This document shows positions 32,601-36,188 of a stretch of 64,000 nucleotides of DNA, one piece after another; within the stretch, counting starts at the first letter, position 1, and each line of letters begins with the position of its first letter. A program made the position numbers and the translations under genes. The notes below the pieces were generated by a model. It did not search any database, was not told the origin of the DNA, and saw only the letters and a program-made list of their open reading frames with translations. The stretch comes from Syngnathus acus (lineage: Eukaryota; Chordata; Actinopteri; Syngnathiformes; Syngnathidae), in contig NC_051087.1 of NCBI RefSeq assembly GCF_901709675.1, forward strand, positions 15,819,067 to 15,883,066, written 5' to 3'.

Positions 32601-32687
32601 GTGTTCCTTTGTCTTGACATTTGTAGGTTGAAGAGTACCTCAACTCTAATGAAGAGTACAGACTCACCCACAACACCTTACAACTAG
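2505..32687 (+). CDS. cep44: Centrosomal protein 44, spliced gene span (5' end missing)
   Basis: The eight exons listed below (2505-2652, 3412-3549, 24526-24672, 24782-24910, 26195-26293, 30163-30234, 31836-31873, 32627-32687) have GT/AG junctions and join in one open frame of about 276 codons plus stop. The exon 1-2 product ([23 protein letters not shown]-like [11 protein letters not shown], then LRDIFHYKP) matches the conserved N-terminal domain of CEP44, a centriole/centrosome protein needed for centriole-to-centrosome conversion. Later exons give coiled-coil-like sequence, an LLLETKFEL block and a C-terminal LERIAN segment, as in vertebrate CEP44. Roughly 35 N-terminal residues are missing, and part of the variable middle may also lack an exon in the 21-kb intron. 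Human CEP44 is about 390 aa. Confidence 0.9.
2653..3411 (+). other. cep44: cep44 intron, AT-rich, no element recognised
   Basis: It contains A-rich and T-rich tracts (2870-2935, 2978-2992) and no ORF or repeat that I recognise. Confidence 0.6.
3412..3549 (+). CDS. cep44: cep44 exon (conserved N-terminal domain, part 2)
   Basis: It is 138 nt, phase 0 at both ends. The acceptor CTTTGTCAAG is preferred over the CAG at 3388-3390, because [10 protein letters not shown] then follows LYK directly, as in other CEP44 proteins. The exon ends KRHRDLNK before a GTACAG donor. Confidence 0.9.
3663..3705 (-). ncRNA. Candidate hammerhead ribozyme, left arm
   Basis: On the minus strand: CTGATGA (3698-3692), a GGCGG/CCGCC stem II with a short loop, GAAA (3674-3671), then C-AT-GTC, giving the very short stem III and GUC cleavage site described for Penelope-type hammerheads. 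All core positions are intact. Stem I pairing is only partly convincing by eye. Confidence 0.65.
3821..3925 (+). pseudogene. Penelope-like polyprotein C-terminus (GIY-YIG end region)
   Basis: An open stretch ending in TGA (3923-3925) reads [20 protein letters not shown] then a TWNSIL block. The pattern RxxxNRDEGxYxLSxxW is typical of the end of the Penelope-like endonuclease region in fish. Only about 34 codons survive. Confidence 0.65.
4020..4066 (+). ncRNA. Mutated hammerhead-ribozyme copy, right arm
   Basis: It has the same architecture as the left-arm motif but the core reads CCGATGA (4027-4033) instead of CTGATGA. The stem II hairpin, GAAA (4051-4054) and GTC are kept. Loss of the conserved U would be expected to inactivate cleavage. 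Confidence 0.6.
4109..4598 (+). other. cep44 intron sequence, nothing recognised
   Basis: There is no ORF and no recognised repeat. The end is an AT-rich TAATTA tract that served as target for the next element. Confidence 0.5.
4794..5550. repeat. 251-bp tandem repeat array, left part
   Basis: Units begin AAACAATCGCGTTTCTC at 4794, 5045, 5296 and 5547, each exactly 251 bp apart and nearly identical. The LTR element interrupts the fourth unit at its start. Confidence 0.95.
5551..5699 (-). repeat. 3' LTR of the Ty3/gypsy element
   Basis: It is 149 bp, starts TGTTCTATGG, ends TACTACA, and matches 9935-10083. The adjacent internal bases 5700-5711 are the complement of a GA-rich polypurine tract. 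Confidence 0.93.
5900..6547 (-). pseudogene. Integrase C-terminal part of the Ty3/gypsy element
   Basis: This 215-codon frame begins [20 protein letters not shown]. It contains the catalytic glutamate (SNGEVERA) and continues through a [19 protein letters not shown] block to a basic tail ending in a [12 protein letters not shown]-like motif. It is the continuation of the main polyprotein but in another frame. The second catalytic aspartate (SDNGPQF) is encoded just upstream at about 6560-6615, in the gap between the two frames. Confidence 0.85.
6685..9762 (-). CDS. Gag-pol polyprotein of the Ty3/gypsy element (K02A2.6-like), interrupted in integrase
   Basis: This single 1025-codon frame starts [12 protein letters not shown]. 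Approximate domains: gag 1-215; two zinc knuckles 220-255 ([10 protein letters not shown].. and [14 protein letters not shown]); aspartic protease near 303 ([13 protein letters not shown]); reverse transcriptase 440-620, with catalytic MDD near 590 in [12 protein letters not shown]; RNase H 700-830; integrase zinc domain about 955-1000 (H..H..CDTCARE). The frame ends shortly after the first integrase Asp region (VGVDLFQF). Sequence just beyond resumes in another frame after an apparent loss of about a dozen codons, so the copy carries a small deletion plus frameshift. gag and pol are fused in one frame. Confidence 0.92.
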   Translation of the reverse strand: MAQYQVMPPEKFTFKAEDWPKWIKRFERFRIASGLDTQAEENQVNALIYSMGEEAEDILVSLHLTPEQMSEYHRVTRRLDAHFVARRNIIFERAKFNQRQQEMGESADSFITALHCLAEHCGYGQLHDEMVRDRLVVGLRDKRLSELLQLDPELTLEKAVTKARQSEMVKKQQEMLNTNFKGDVVNTQLDSVRIRPQGGARPKQHKMQLKPGFSIKAKPCTRCGDTKGHAYQQCPAKDASCNNCKKKGHFARMCRSKKMYEVHLERLEDFSSEDVSFLGSLACESSDPWMTEVEMDKSSAVFKIDTGADVTAVPAGMYVKGQFNELKQTRKVLMGPGRSQLKVKGKFSATLKRRDKSIMEVIYVVEGLSTALLSRQAATALQLVARLDTATLDNKETIKQEFPELFTGLGIMKGEYHIVLKPEAQPFSVSTPRRISIPLLPMVKEELSRMEQQGVISKVEQPTEWCAPMVVVPKPARDRVRICSDLTQLNKSVLRERHQLPSVENTLGQLSGAKVFSKLDANAGFWQIPLSKDSSLLTTFITPFGRYCYNRLCFGLSSAPEHFQKRMQQILEGLEGVVCQMDDVLIWGVDQEEHDKRLREALTCLRDAGVTLNDKCEFSKTKIKFLGQIIQATGVSPDPEKINAVKAMKEPTNISEVRRFLGMANHLGKFLPHLAEKTRPLRDLLRKTNMWSWGPQQIQAFESIKMDLTTPPGLALYDPSADTLVSADSSSYGLGAVLLQKTSSMDWKPVAYASRALSTTEQRYAQIEKEALATTWACERFAEFLIGKDFLVQTDHKPLVPLLGARNLDELPPRIQRLKMRLMRFSFTISHVAGKDIATADVLSRAPVTSSEDSLREEEINLYADTVVASLPATEKRLKEIQSHQDKDDILRQLKRFCVSGWPDKFSIEKTFMPYFPFAGELTVQNGLLLLGCRLVIPKTLRDEMLNKLHEGHLGITECRERAKQSVWWPGLSKNLKQLIETCDTCARERVNNRESMLGTEFPSRPWCTVGVDLFQFGENQGFVR
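9918..9934 (-). promoter_or_regulatory. Primer-binding site (tRNA-Leu type)
   Basis: The plus strand reads TCCCACTCCTGACACCA directly next to the LTR. This is the 3' end of vertebrate tRNA-Leu (CAG) including CCA, so the element's minus-strand RNA would pair with that tRNA. Confidence 0.8.
9935..10083 (-). repeat. 5' LTR of the Ty3/gypsy element
   Basis: It is 149 bp and differs from the 3' LTR by only a few bases, pointing to a young insertion. It is followed by the TAAAC duplication. Confidence 0.93.
10085..10650. repeat. 251-bp tandem repeat array, right part
   Basis: Units start at 10085 and 10336 (251 bp apart). The last unit diverges after about 10490 into the right-hand unique part of the TIR element. 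Confidence 0.9.
10661..10970 (+). mobile_element. tRNA-derived SINE
   Basis: The head resembles a tRNA with an A-box-like TGGCCTAGTGG and a B-box-like GGTTCAAACCC. A conserved body follows (ACTATAAAAATGGGACCC.., GAGCGCGGC.., GCAGAGGACAAATTTCACC), then a CTTTAACTTTTAACTTT tail. The paralogous TIR element at 31627 lacks it, which gives an empty site. A 5'-truncated copy is at 44403. Confidence 0.85.
11302..12150 (-). mobile_element. hAT remnant with ZMYM1-like transposase end
   Basis: It starts with a CAGTGGCGG terminus at 11302 and contains a transposase 3' end on the minus strand. I could not define the other end; 12150 is approximate. Confidence 0.55.
11503..11769 (-). pseudogene. hAT transposase C-terminal dimerisation region
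   Basis: The translation includes [20 protein letters not shown] and a [14 protein letters not shown] block, the classic hATC motif (SxERxFSxLKxIKxxxR). It is most like TTF-type/ZMYM1-like hAT proteins. Upstream coding sequence to about 12100 is frameshifted. Confidence 0.75.
12275..12875 (-). mobile_element. L2-clade LINE, 3' fragment
   Basis: On the minus strand this is the end of the L2 ORF ([20 protein letters not shown]) and its 3' UTR, ending in the (TCAAG)n/TTTATTTGTATAGCCC tail. It is cut at 12875 by a hAT terminus directly after CTCTAGAC. Confidence 0.85.
12876..13540. mobile_element. hAT-derived remnant (CAGGGGTCGGCAACC terminus)
   Basis: A CAGGGGTCGGCAACC end of hAT type begins exactly at 12876 in the L2 fragment. 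The opposite end and second target duplication are not found. The right limit is approximate. Confidence 0.5.
13554..13923. repeat. Dispersed retroposed repeat with (TCCA)n end, copy 1
   Basis: It begins with a TCCATCCATCC run and continues ATTTTCTGAACCGCTTAG..GCTGGAGCCTATCCCAGC.. to GTGCTACCCAGTGCGCCACC. A second copy is at 19533-19873. The microsatellite end suggests mobilisation by an RTE-type LINE. I do not name the family. Confidence 0.65.
13925..15583. mobile_element. TIR element ending CCGTTTTTTCCATGTATAAT (truncated copy)
   Basis: The right end (minus orientation) is complete and followed by TA at 15584. The interior matches 43700-44070 in reverse. The left end is missing, replaced by the repeat at 13554. 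A hAT is nested at 14098. Confidence 0.7.
14098..14880. mobile_element. Nonautonomous hAT (CAGTGTTTCCCAACC)
   Basis: It is flanked by GTGTAGGG at 14090-14097 and 14881-14888. The paralogue near 43895-43910 has the unoccupied sequence with one copy of GTGTAGGG, confirming the boundaries. No coding remnant was recognised. Confidence 0.9.
15660..16476. mobile_element. Chimeric nonautonomous hAT
   Basis: It has 8-bp duplications GTGTAAGC (15652-15659, 16477-16484) and the same termini as 598. The interior includes a piece of a second hAT family, starting GCAGTGGTCCCCAACCACCG at 15986. The same chimeric structure occurs at 38960. Confidence 0.9.
16418..17400 (-). pseudogene. L2 endonuclease-region fragments
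   Basis: Fragments read [18 protein letters not shown] and [20 protein letters not shown], collinear with residues about 170-440 of the intact L2 ORF, with frame breaks. The first dozen or so codons at 16418-16476 belong to the hAT end, not to L2. Confidence 0.8.
17431..18777 (-). mobile_element. Tc1 fragment plus flank patched into L2
   Basis: It matches 40065-42414 (Tc1 copy B and its 3' neighbour) but lacks the hAT of 40240-41166 and about 195 bp near 42140-42330. Neither Tc1 inverted repeat is present. It therefore did not arrive by normal Tc1 transposition. Both junctions lie in L2 sequence. Confidence 0.75.
17588..18277 (-). pseudogene. Tc1-type transposase N-terminal half
   Basis: The frame reads [20 protein letters not shown], an HTH motif ([13 protein letters not shown]), a second HTH region ([16 protein letters not shown]) and the first DDE aspartate region ([10 protein letters not shown]). 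The continuation is at 17450-17591 in another frame (MVWGGI..). It is truncated before the end of the catalytic domain. Confidence 0.85.
19043..19240. repeat. Four 48-50-bp tandem repeats
   Basis: Units starting TGCTAATGGGACGTCC at 19043, 19093, 19142 and 19190 end in G runs. They lie upstream (minus strand) of the L2 ORF start. Confidence 0.92.
19284..19340. repeat. Three 19-bp tandem repeats
   Basis: GTGCGGGCAGTGCGCGATT occurs three times in a row, CpG-rich, just beyond the 49-bp array. Confidence 0.92.
19533..19873. repeat. Dispersed retroposed repeat, copy 2
   Basis: It matches 13570-13923. It is inserted in a short ACCCAA/TTGGGT-rich segment (19475-19960). Confidence 0.65.
19960..21059 (+). 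other. cep44 intron, nothing recognised
   Basis: AT-rich sequence without a supported ORF or repeat. A missing mid-gene cep44 exon could lie here, but I could not identify one. Confidence 0.45.
21062..22134. mobile_element. TIR element CAGCTAAGCCTCGATTTTA
   Basis: The ends CAGCTAAGCCTCGATTTTA and its complement are flanked by TA (21060-21061, 22135-22136). A second element is nested inside. No transposase remnant is visible. Confidence 0.85.
21302..21831. mobile_element. Nested TIR element CCGTATTGGCCCGAATATGA
   Basis: The left end CCGTATTGGCCCGAATA and the right end TATTCGGTCCAATACGG are flanked by TA on both sides. The interior has TAAGACGACCCC motifs near both ends. Confidence 0.85.
22210..22919 (+). 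mobile_element. Pogo/Tigger-like element, internally deleted
   Basis: TIRs with the block TTATTTTCCGCACCATAAG (left) and its near-complement (right) are flanked by TA. It encodes both ends of a CENP-B/pogo-type protein (22553-22755), which links these TA-flanked elements to the pogo group. Confidence 0.8.
22553..22755 (+). pseudogene. Pogo-like transposase with internal deletion
   Basis: It starts [15 protein letters not shown], the typical N-terminus of pogo/CENP-B-like fish transposases. It then passes, with a frame change, to an acidic tail ([20 protein letters not shown].. FYGFAYED, stop 22753-22755). The HTH remainder and DDE core are missing. Confidence 0.75.
22930..24492. mobile_element. 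TIR element CCGTAATTTTCGGAC, full copy
   Basis: The left CCGTAATTTTCGGACTAAA and right TATAGTCCGTAAATTACGG ends are flanked by TA. Subterminal TATAAGTCGC repeats are present. The interior contains the CTGTGTCACTCCAA repeats and a 118-bp minisatellite. Confidence 0.85.
23813..24127. repeat. 118-bp minisatellite
   Basis: The GC-rich unit GCCATGTCCGAGCCCCATCC.. to ..GGACCGGGCGTGCGTAAAA is repeated about 2.6 times. All frames stay open through it, producing spurious ORFs. The same unit is at 33745-33950 and 57010-57345. Confidence 0.88.
24526..24672 (+). CDS. cep44: cep44 exon, middle region
   Basis: 147 nt, phase 0. The acceptor TTGTTTCAG and donor GTAAGA are good. The product starts [20 protein letters not shown] and is acidic. 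It sits in the variable middle of CEP44, so the assignment rests on splice signals and frame. Confidence 0.8.
24782..24910 (+). CDS. cep44: cep44 exon, coiled-coil region
   Basis: 129 nt, phase 0, between a GTCTTTCAG acceptor and a GTAATG donor. The product ([20 protein letters not shown].. [11 protein letters not shown]) has heptad-like leucines, as expected for the CEP44 coiled coil. Confidence 0.88.
24911..26194 (+). other. cep44 intron, nothing firmly recognised
   Basis: It contains a short TAAGTCGCATTTTT fragment resembling a TIR-element interior (25150-25165) and two related GACAAATACTTTTGGTGCAT / CAAATACTTTTGGTGCATTA stretches (about 25795 and 25918). No ORF is supported. Confidence 0.5.
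26195..26293 (+). CDS. cep44: cep44 exon (LLLETK block)
   Basis: 99 nt, phase 0. It encodes [19 protein letters not shown], matching the CEP44 family block WTNLLSRVTLLETEM. Donor GTAGGA. Confidence 0.92.
26555..26692 (+). repeat. Left part of segment duplicated at 34650-34788
   Basis: About 138 bp (TTAATTCCTTGGAATAGCGG.. GCTGAACAACTTG) recur almost identically at 34650-34788. There they run straight into sequence that here lies 3.35 kb away beyond an L2. Confidence 0.95.
26690..30046 (-). mobile_element. L2-clade LINE, intact-ORF copy A
   Basis: It is a 3.36-kb minus-strand element with a TCAAGTCAAGTCAAG tail at its 3' end (26693) and a truncated 5' end near 30046. The empty site is preserved at 34785-34795 (CAACTTGACAGGAC), so the junctions are known to within a 3-bp TTG. 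Confidence 0.95.
27169..30072 (-). CDS. L2 ORF2-type protein: endonuclease and reverse transcriptase
   Basis: This 967-codon uninterrupted frame has a start that falls just outside the element, so the true N-terminus is uncertain. The apurinic-type endonuclease is at about residues 30-235 ([17 protein letters not shown] near 170, [13 protein letters not shown]). The reverse transcriptase is at about 510-760 ([14 protein letters not shown] near 600, [26 protein letters not shown] near 695), then a C-terminal region ([23 protein letters not shown]). This fits L2/Maui-type fish LINEs. Catalytic motifs are intact. The 5' truncation should prevent independent activity unless expressed from outside. 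Confidence 0.93.
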   Translation of the reverse strand: MLNFFPSPVNLTRISFKYPSIDTHPDRPITLKLGFMNIRSLHTKAVLVNDLITEHNLNVFGLCETWLKPNELLPLNEASPPNFVSSHVARPRKKGGGVALISNSELRLRPRSTNVFKTFEVLTVRSTALPSFYLAVIYRPPGAYSGFLDEFSEFVADLVTNADNIIIIGDFNIHMNLPSEPLTSAFQTLTDMFGFSQAVQAATHKNGNTIDLVLSRGLATSNIAVLPYTTVLSDHYLIKFEILVSCQRQESNRNYRSRNFNSMTATALSELLSPATAIFPAYTGSVDNLTNEFNATLLNAIDSVAPLCLKTRRRLPTPWFTDETRTLKQLCRKHERRWRLTKLEVFHQAWQDSLLKYKDALILAKTRYFSQVINLNKNNPKHLFDTVAKLTLRQPTPDNSFHSADEFIKFFAQKVESIRDEIKNTIPIARSSPPCTNADDHATTLSTFNSVSLERLTQMVSAAKQTCLLDPLPAKLLKELFHILGPSVLNIIKLSVSSGIVPTAFKTAIIKPLLKRPNLDPDCLSNYRPVSNLPFIAKLLEKVVAQQLNDYMVANNRYDSFQSGFRANHSTETALAKVTNDLLIAMDSNTSSVLLLLDLSAAFDTVDFDILLGRLKSCVGISGSALGWFHSYLSNRTHRVVHGNASSELYNVTCGVPQGSVLGPILFNIYMIPLGDIIRKYNISFQCYADDTQLYMPLSMTDPRDCCNLEACLAEIKQWMSLNFLRLNPDKTEMLIIGPTRFQHLFKETAITIDNRTITQSDTVTNLGVMFDQTLSFQKHIKNITRIAFFHLRNIAKIRPILSTGDAETIIHAFVTSRLDYCNVLFSGLPKSRIKSLQLVQNAAARLLSRTRKFDHITPILANLHWLPVHLRCDFKVLLLTYKSLHGLAPSYLVDLVVPYAPSRNLRSQNATLLATPRAKKVSAGSRAFSIRAPELWNALPMDIRTATSVETFKTRLKTHFYDMAFN
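30047..30162 (+). repeat. cep44 intron part of the duplicated segment
   Basis: Source of 34789-34904. The duplication continues through the exon (30163-30234) to about 30871. Confidence 0.95.
30163..30234 (+). CDS. cep44: cep44 exon (serine-rich), source of the captured copy
   Basis: 72 nt, phase 0. It encodes [20 protein letters not shown] then DASK, comparable to the YSTASSDS region of CEP44. The acceptor TTGTTATAG and donor GTGAGA are both present, unchanged, in the second copy at 34905-34976. Confidence 0.88.
30356..31717. mobile_element. TIR element with 251-bp tandem repeats (copy 2)
   Basis: It has the same termini as 4601-11059 and TA on both sides (30354-30355, 31718-31719). It lacks the LTR and SINE insertions. 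Units start at 30549, 30800, 31051 and 31302. Confidence 0.92.
30549..31500. repeat. 251-bp tandem repeat array, second locus
   Basis: Four units exactly 251 bp apart, with a shared variant (CGTTATAGC for CGCAATAGC) that distinguishes them from the first locus. Confidence 0.92.
31836..31873 (+). CDS. cep44: cep44 microexon
   Basis: 38 nt after a TTTGTCCAG acceptor, donor GTAAGT. It encodes [12 protein letters not shown] plus two bases of the next codon, which the last exon completes as Met. It matches the C-terminal KMERMKKMFEE-type block of the family. Confidence 0.85.
31874..32626 (+). other. Last cep44 intron with 216-bp tandem duplication
   Basis: The unit beginning GATACGTTTCTCTTAAG starts at 32177 and again at 32393, with a few substitutions between copies. 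Confidence 0.85.
32627..32687 (+). CDS. cep44: cep44 last coding exon
   Basis: After a CATTTGTAG acceptor it completes ATG and reads [19 protein letters not shown], then TAG at 32685-32687. It parallels the LLK..PNHYL end of vertebrate CEP44. Confidence 0.85.
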
Positions 32688-32874
32688 ATTGATTATTTAC
32701 TTAAGTCAAAGTAACTTTATTCACAGGAGGCCCACACTTCATCAGTCGAGTTTCTGTTTGTGCTTGGCCTTTGGTGATAGGGGAGGCATATTTATCTCTT
32801 TTTGATGGGAACAAAACTGAAAACTAAGTTTGGGTTATTTCTGTTTAGCAGAATTCAATAATTCTATAATCTGT

Positions 32875-32880
32875 AATAAA
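32875..32880 (+). terminator. cep44: Likely cep44 polyadenylation signal
   Basis: AATAAA lies 188 bp after the stop codon. Confidence 0.5.
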
Positions 32881-32887
32881 TATGCAG

Positions 32888-33264
32888 CACGGTAGATGAC
32901 TGCTTAGCACATCTGCTTTAATTCAGAGGTTATGGGTTTGTATTTGTTTTACTCTGTCATAGTTATCACTATCTGGAAATGAACTGATTGTAAATTGTTT
33001 ACAATAATTTGTCTTTTGTATATATTTGTTTGATTTAGTAAAAGTTTTTGGGCCGTTTTATGAAGGTTTCTTCTTTATTGTTCTTCAATTCTGACAAACT
33101 ATTATCTTTTTTTTTTTAAGAATCTATGACGACCAGTCAAAATGTCTATCAAACACAAAACGAGCTATGCAATTTAACATTACTGTCCATTGTATGGAGT
33201 GGCATATACTTAGGGACATTGGAGTATGATGGTGGTTAACCAAGAGTTCTTCATGGATTTTATG
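32888..33264 (+). other. Intergenic, nothing recognised
   Basis: AT-rich sequence with no ORF or repeat supported. Confidence 0.5.
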
Positions 33265-33444
33265 TACCGTAATTTTCGGACTATAAGTCGCGGTTTTTTT
33301 CATAGTTAGGGTGGGGGGGCGACTTATAATAAGGAGCGACTTATGTTTTTTTTTTCAAAAATTTTCCCCCCCAAAAAAAGTGAAACCGCGATAAACGAAC
33401 CGCGATGTAGCAAGGGATTACTGTAATTTGAATTTCAAGTGACG

Positions 33445-33572
33445 TCAGCAGCGCGACGCAGCGCGACGCAGCGCGACGCAGCGCGGCGCGACGCAGCGCG
33501 ACGCAAAGCAGCGCGACGCAAAGCAGCGCGACGCAAAGCAGCGCGACGCAAAGCAGCGCGACGCGGCGTGGC
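33445..33572. repeat. GCGCGACGCA minisatellite
   Basis: Ten-base units GCAGCGCGAC, some extended by AAAGC, are repeated about ten times. Confidence 0.9.
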
Positions 33573-33744
33573 GCGGCGGTTGTTTACATAAAGGACAAAG
33601 ATTGATCACGGGATGATAAAGATGACGAAGGGCCCCACGTACTACCGGCATCATTAGCGGCTTTGTTTCTAAGTGACACGGCGGACGAAGAGTTTGAAGG
33701 ATTTAAGGATTTGGAGTGACACAGAAGGTTTGAAAAACTATTAT

Positions 33745-33950
33745 GGCTTTTACCCACGCCCGGTCCTACTCGACGGAGCTCTCCTTCACCTCCGTGGATT
33801 GAAGTCGGGGCCCGGCGCTCGGCCGGGTGGCTGTCCAGGGACGGTGGATGGGGCTCGGACATGGCTTTTATGCACGCCCGGTCCTATTCTATGGATCTCT
33901 CTTCCACCTCCGTGGCTGGAAGTCCACGCCGCCACACGCCTGGAAGTTTG
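33745..33950. repeat. 118-bp minisatellite, inverted relative to 23813
   Basis: It contains about 1.7 units of the CCCGGTCCTACT..GGGGCTCGGACATGGCTTTT repeat. Confidence 0.85.
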
Positions 33951-34402
33951 TTTTGTTAAATAAAGAGCCGTTTACCAAACCCACGTCTTTCCTTGTACTT
34001 TGTTAACGCTACAATATAGTTATATACTAGATCTGTGGAATAACGACGAGGCTGACATCAGGGCTCACGCGCAGCGTTGTTGACAAAGGACGAGGAATTT
34101 GATCGATGGATTTAATGATTTAGAGTGCACAGATGATTTGATAATATTGTTGCATATATAATAGTTATTTGATTTCTAATTTATACAGTGCCTTGCGAAA
34201 GTATTCGGCCCCCTTGAACCTTTCAACATTTCGTGACATTTCAGGCTTCAAACATAAAGATATAAAAGTTTAATTTTTTGTGAAGAATCAACAAGTGGGA
34301 CACAATCGTGAAGTGGAACAAAATGTATTGGATAATTTAAACTTTTTTAACAAATAAAAAAACTGAAAAGTGGGGCGTGCAATATTATTCGGCCCCCTTG
34401 CG

Positions 34403-34633
34403 CTAATACTTTGTAGCGCCACCTTTTGCTGCAATTACAGCTGCAAGTCGCTTGGGGTATGTCTCTATCAGTTTTGCACATCGAGAGACTGGAATTCTTG
34501 CCCATTCTTCCTTGCAAAACAGCTCGAGCTCAGTGAGGTTGGATGGAGAGCGTTTGTGAACAGCAGTCTTCAGCTCTTTCCACAGATTCTCGATTGGATT
34601 CAGGTCTGGACTTTGACTTGGCCATTCTAACAC
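34403..34633 (-). pseudogene. Tc1 transposase C-terminal fragment
   Basis: It reads [20 protein letters not shown], the DDE/D region around the third catalytic residue of Tc1 transposases, then a normal C-terminus. The preceding catalytic part is missing because of the captured segment. Confidence 0.9.
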
Positions 34634-34645
34634 CTGGATACGTCT

Positions 34646-35613
34646 ATTTTTTAATTCCTTGGAATAGCGGTTGGTAGTTTGTCACTCAAAGAGCTTATTG
34701 GGTGTTTTGCGTGCCTCTGCCATCTTTTCCCCATTGGATCATTGAGCACAATGATTTTGCCTCACAAAATTGTTGCTGAACAACTTGACAGGACTAGGAA
34801 AAAAAATTGAGCAATTCTGTTTAGCTAAGATTCCTGTCCTTCCCATCAATTTGACTGTTGCCTCTGAGAGTTATTGTAACATTACCACTTTATTTTTGTT
34901 ATAGTCAAGTGCTCCTCCACCATCCGAGTTATCTGCCCCATTCTACTCTTTCGCCTCCAGTTCTGATGCTTCCAAGGTGAGACCAATAAGCACTGCCATC
35001 ACTGTGTTGTGGGAAAGTATCGATATCTCATTATGTACACATGAAGCCTAGAAAAAAAAAGTAATGAAAAAATAAAAAATTATTGTTTTTCTTATTACCG
35101 TATTTTCCGCCCTAAAAGGTGCACCGGATTATAAGGCGCACCTTCAATGAACGGCCCATTTTAAAACTTTGTCCATATATAAGGCGCACCGGATTATAAG
35201 GCGCATAAAATAGAAGCTATACTGCAACAAACTGAGGTTGACTAGGGTTGCGGTATGCATCCACTAGCCAATAACCAACGAGCCCTCTGTAAACAATCGT
35301 GTTTCTCAAACGATCTCCTATAAAATGATCGGAACTGACTAAAGTTCGATCTAACGCATTGGTACTACTTACCTATGTTTCCCTTCCATATCGATCCGTA
35401 GATTTACTCGAAACATGAACAGAGCAGCCTATTTTCACATGAAATAGCCTGGTATGTATAGCAGCTATCGTTATAGCATTAGCCATCCGCAAAGTCCCAC
35501 GAGCCTCAGCTCGCAATCTCCCATGAGCCTCAGCAAAGTGTAAACAATCGCGTTTCTCAAACGATCTCCTATAAAATGATCGGAACTGACTAAAGTTCGA
35601 TCTAACGCATTGG
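34646..35613 (+). repeat. Captured cep44 segment inside Tc1
   Basis: 34650-34788 equals 26555-26692 and 34789-35613 equals about 30047-30871, joined directly without the L2. It includes a full 72-nt exon (34905-34976) with both splice sites, identical to 30163-30234. The left junction falls in a T run shared by both sources; the right junction is at GG/CCGGG. Confidence 0.95.
34905..34976 (+). pseudogene. Duplicate cep44 exon
   Basis: It is identical over all 72 nt to the exon at 30163-30234, with an AG acceptor and GTGAGA donor. It lies about 2.2 kb downstream of the cep44 stop and after the likely polyA signal. It would join a transcript only by read-through or from a new promoter. Confidence 0.92.
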
Positions 35614-35800
35614 CCGGGTCTTGGTAGATTTGCAGTGGTCTGATACTCCTTCCATTTCAATATAATTGCTTGCACAGTGCTCCTTGAGATGTTTAAAGCT
35701 TGGGAAATCTTTTTGTATCCAAATCCGGCTTCATAAACATCTCCACAACAGTATCTCGGACCTGCCTGGTGTGTTCCTTTGTCTTCATGGTTCTCTCTGC
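35614..35800 (-). pseudogene. Tc1 transposase N-terminal HTH fragment
   Basis: It includes FGYKKISQALNISRSTVQAI and ILKWKEYQTTANLPRPG, the first Tc1 helix-turn-helix. The frame then runs into captured cep44 DNA. Confidence 0.88.
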
Positions 35801-36188
35801 GCTTTAAACAGAACCCTGAGACTATCAAAGAGCAGGTGCATTTATACGGAGACTTGATTACACACAGGAGCATTCTATTTTTCATCATCAGTCATTTAGG
35901 ACAACATTCACAGATCCTCACTGAACTTCTGGAGTGAGTTTGCTGCACTGAAAGTAAAGGGGCCGAACAATATTGCACGCCCCACTTTTCGGTTTTTTAT
36001 TTGTTAAAAAAATTTAAATTATCCAATAAATTTCGTTCCACTTCACGATTGTGTCCCACTTGTTGATTCTTGACAAAAAATTACAATTTTATATCTTTAT
36101 GTTTGAAGCCTGAAATGTGGCGAAATGTTGAAAAGTTCAAGGGGGCCGAATACTTTCGCAAGGCACTGTATATGGAAAATTACGGTGA

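Larger units (their letters stand above)
34186..36168 (-). mobile_element. Tc1 element carrying captured cep44 DNA
   Basis: The ends CAGTGCCTTGCGAAAGTATT and its complement (36149-36168) are flanked by TA (34184-34185, 36169-36170). The long internal sequence matches the known fish Tc1 family with these ends. Transposase remnants survive on both sides (34403-34633 and about 35614-35800). The middle is replaced by about 965 bp homologous to cep44 intron, exon and TIR-element sequence. Confidence 0.92.
33267..36185. mobile_element. TIR element CCGTAATTTTCGGAC hosting a Tc1
   Basis: The left end follows TA at 33265-33266. The right end GGAAAATTACGG is at 36174-36185, followed by TG instead of TA. 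It contains a GCGCGACGCA minisatellite, the 118-bp minisatellite and the Tc1 at 34186-36168. Confidence 0.85.

Noticed and set aside
34905-34976. Reading the second cep44 exon as an alternative exon of cep44
   Set aside because: It lies beyond the cep44 stop codon and a polyA signal, and inside a Tc1 element. It is listed as a captured copy instead.
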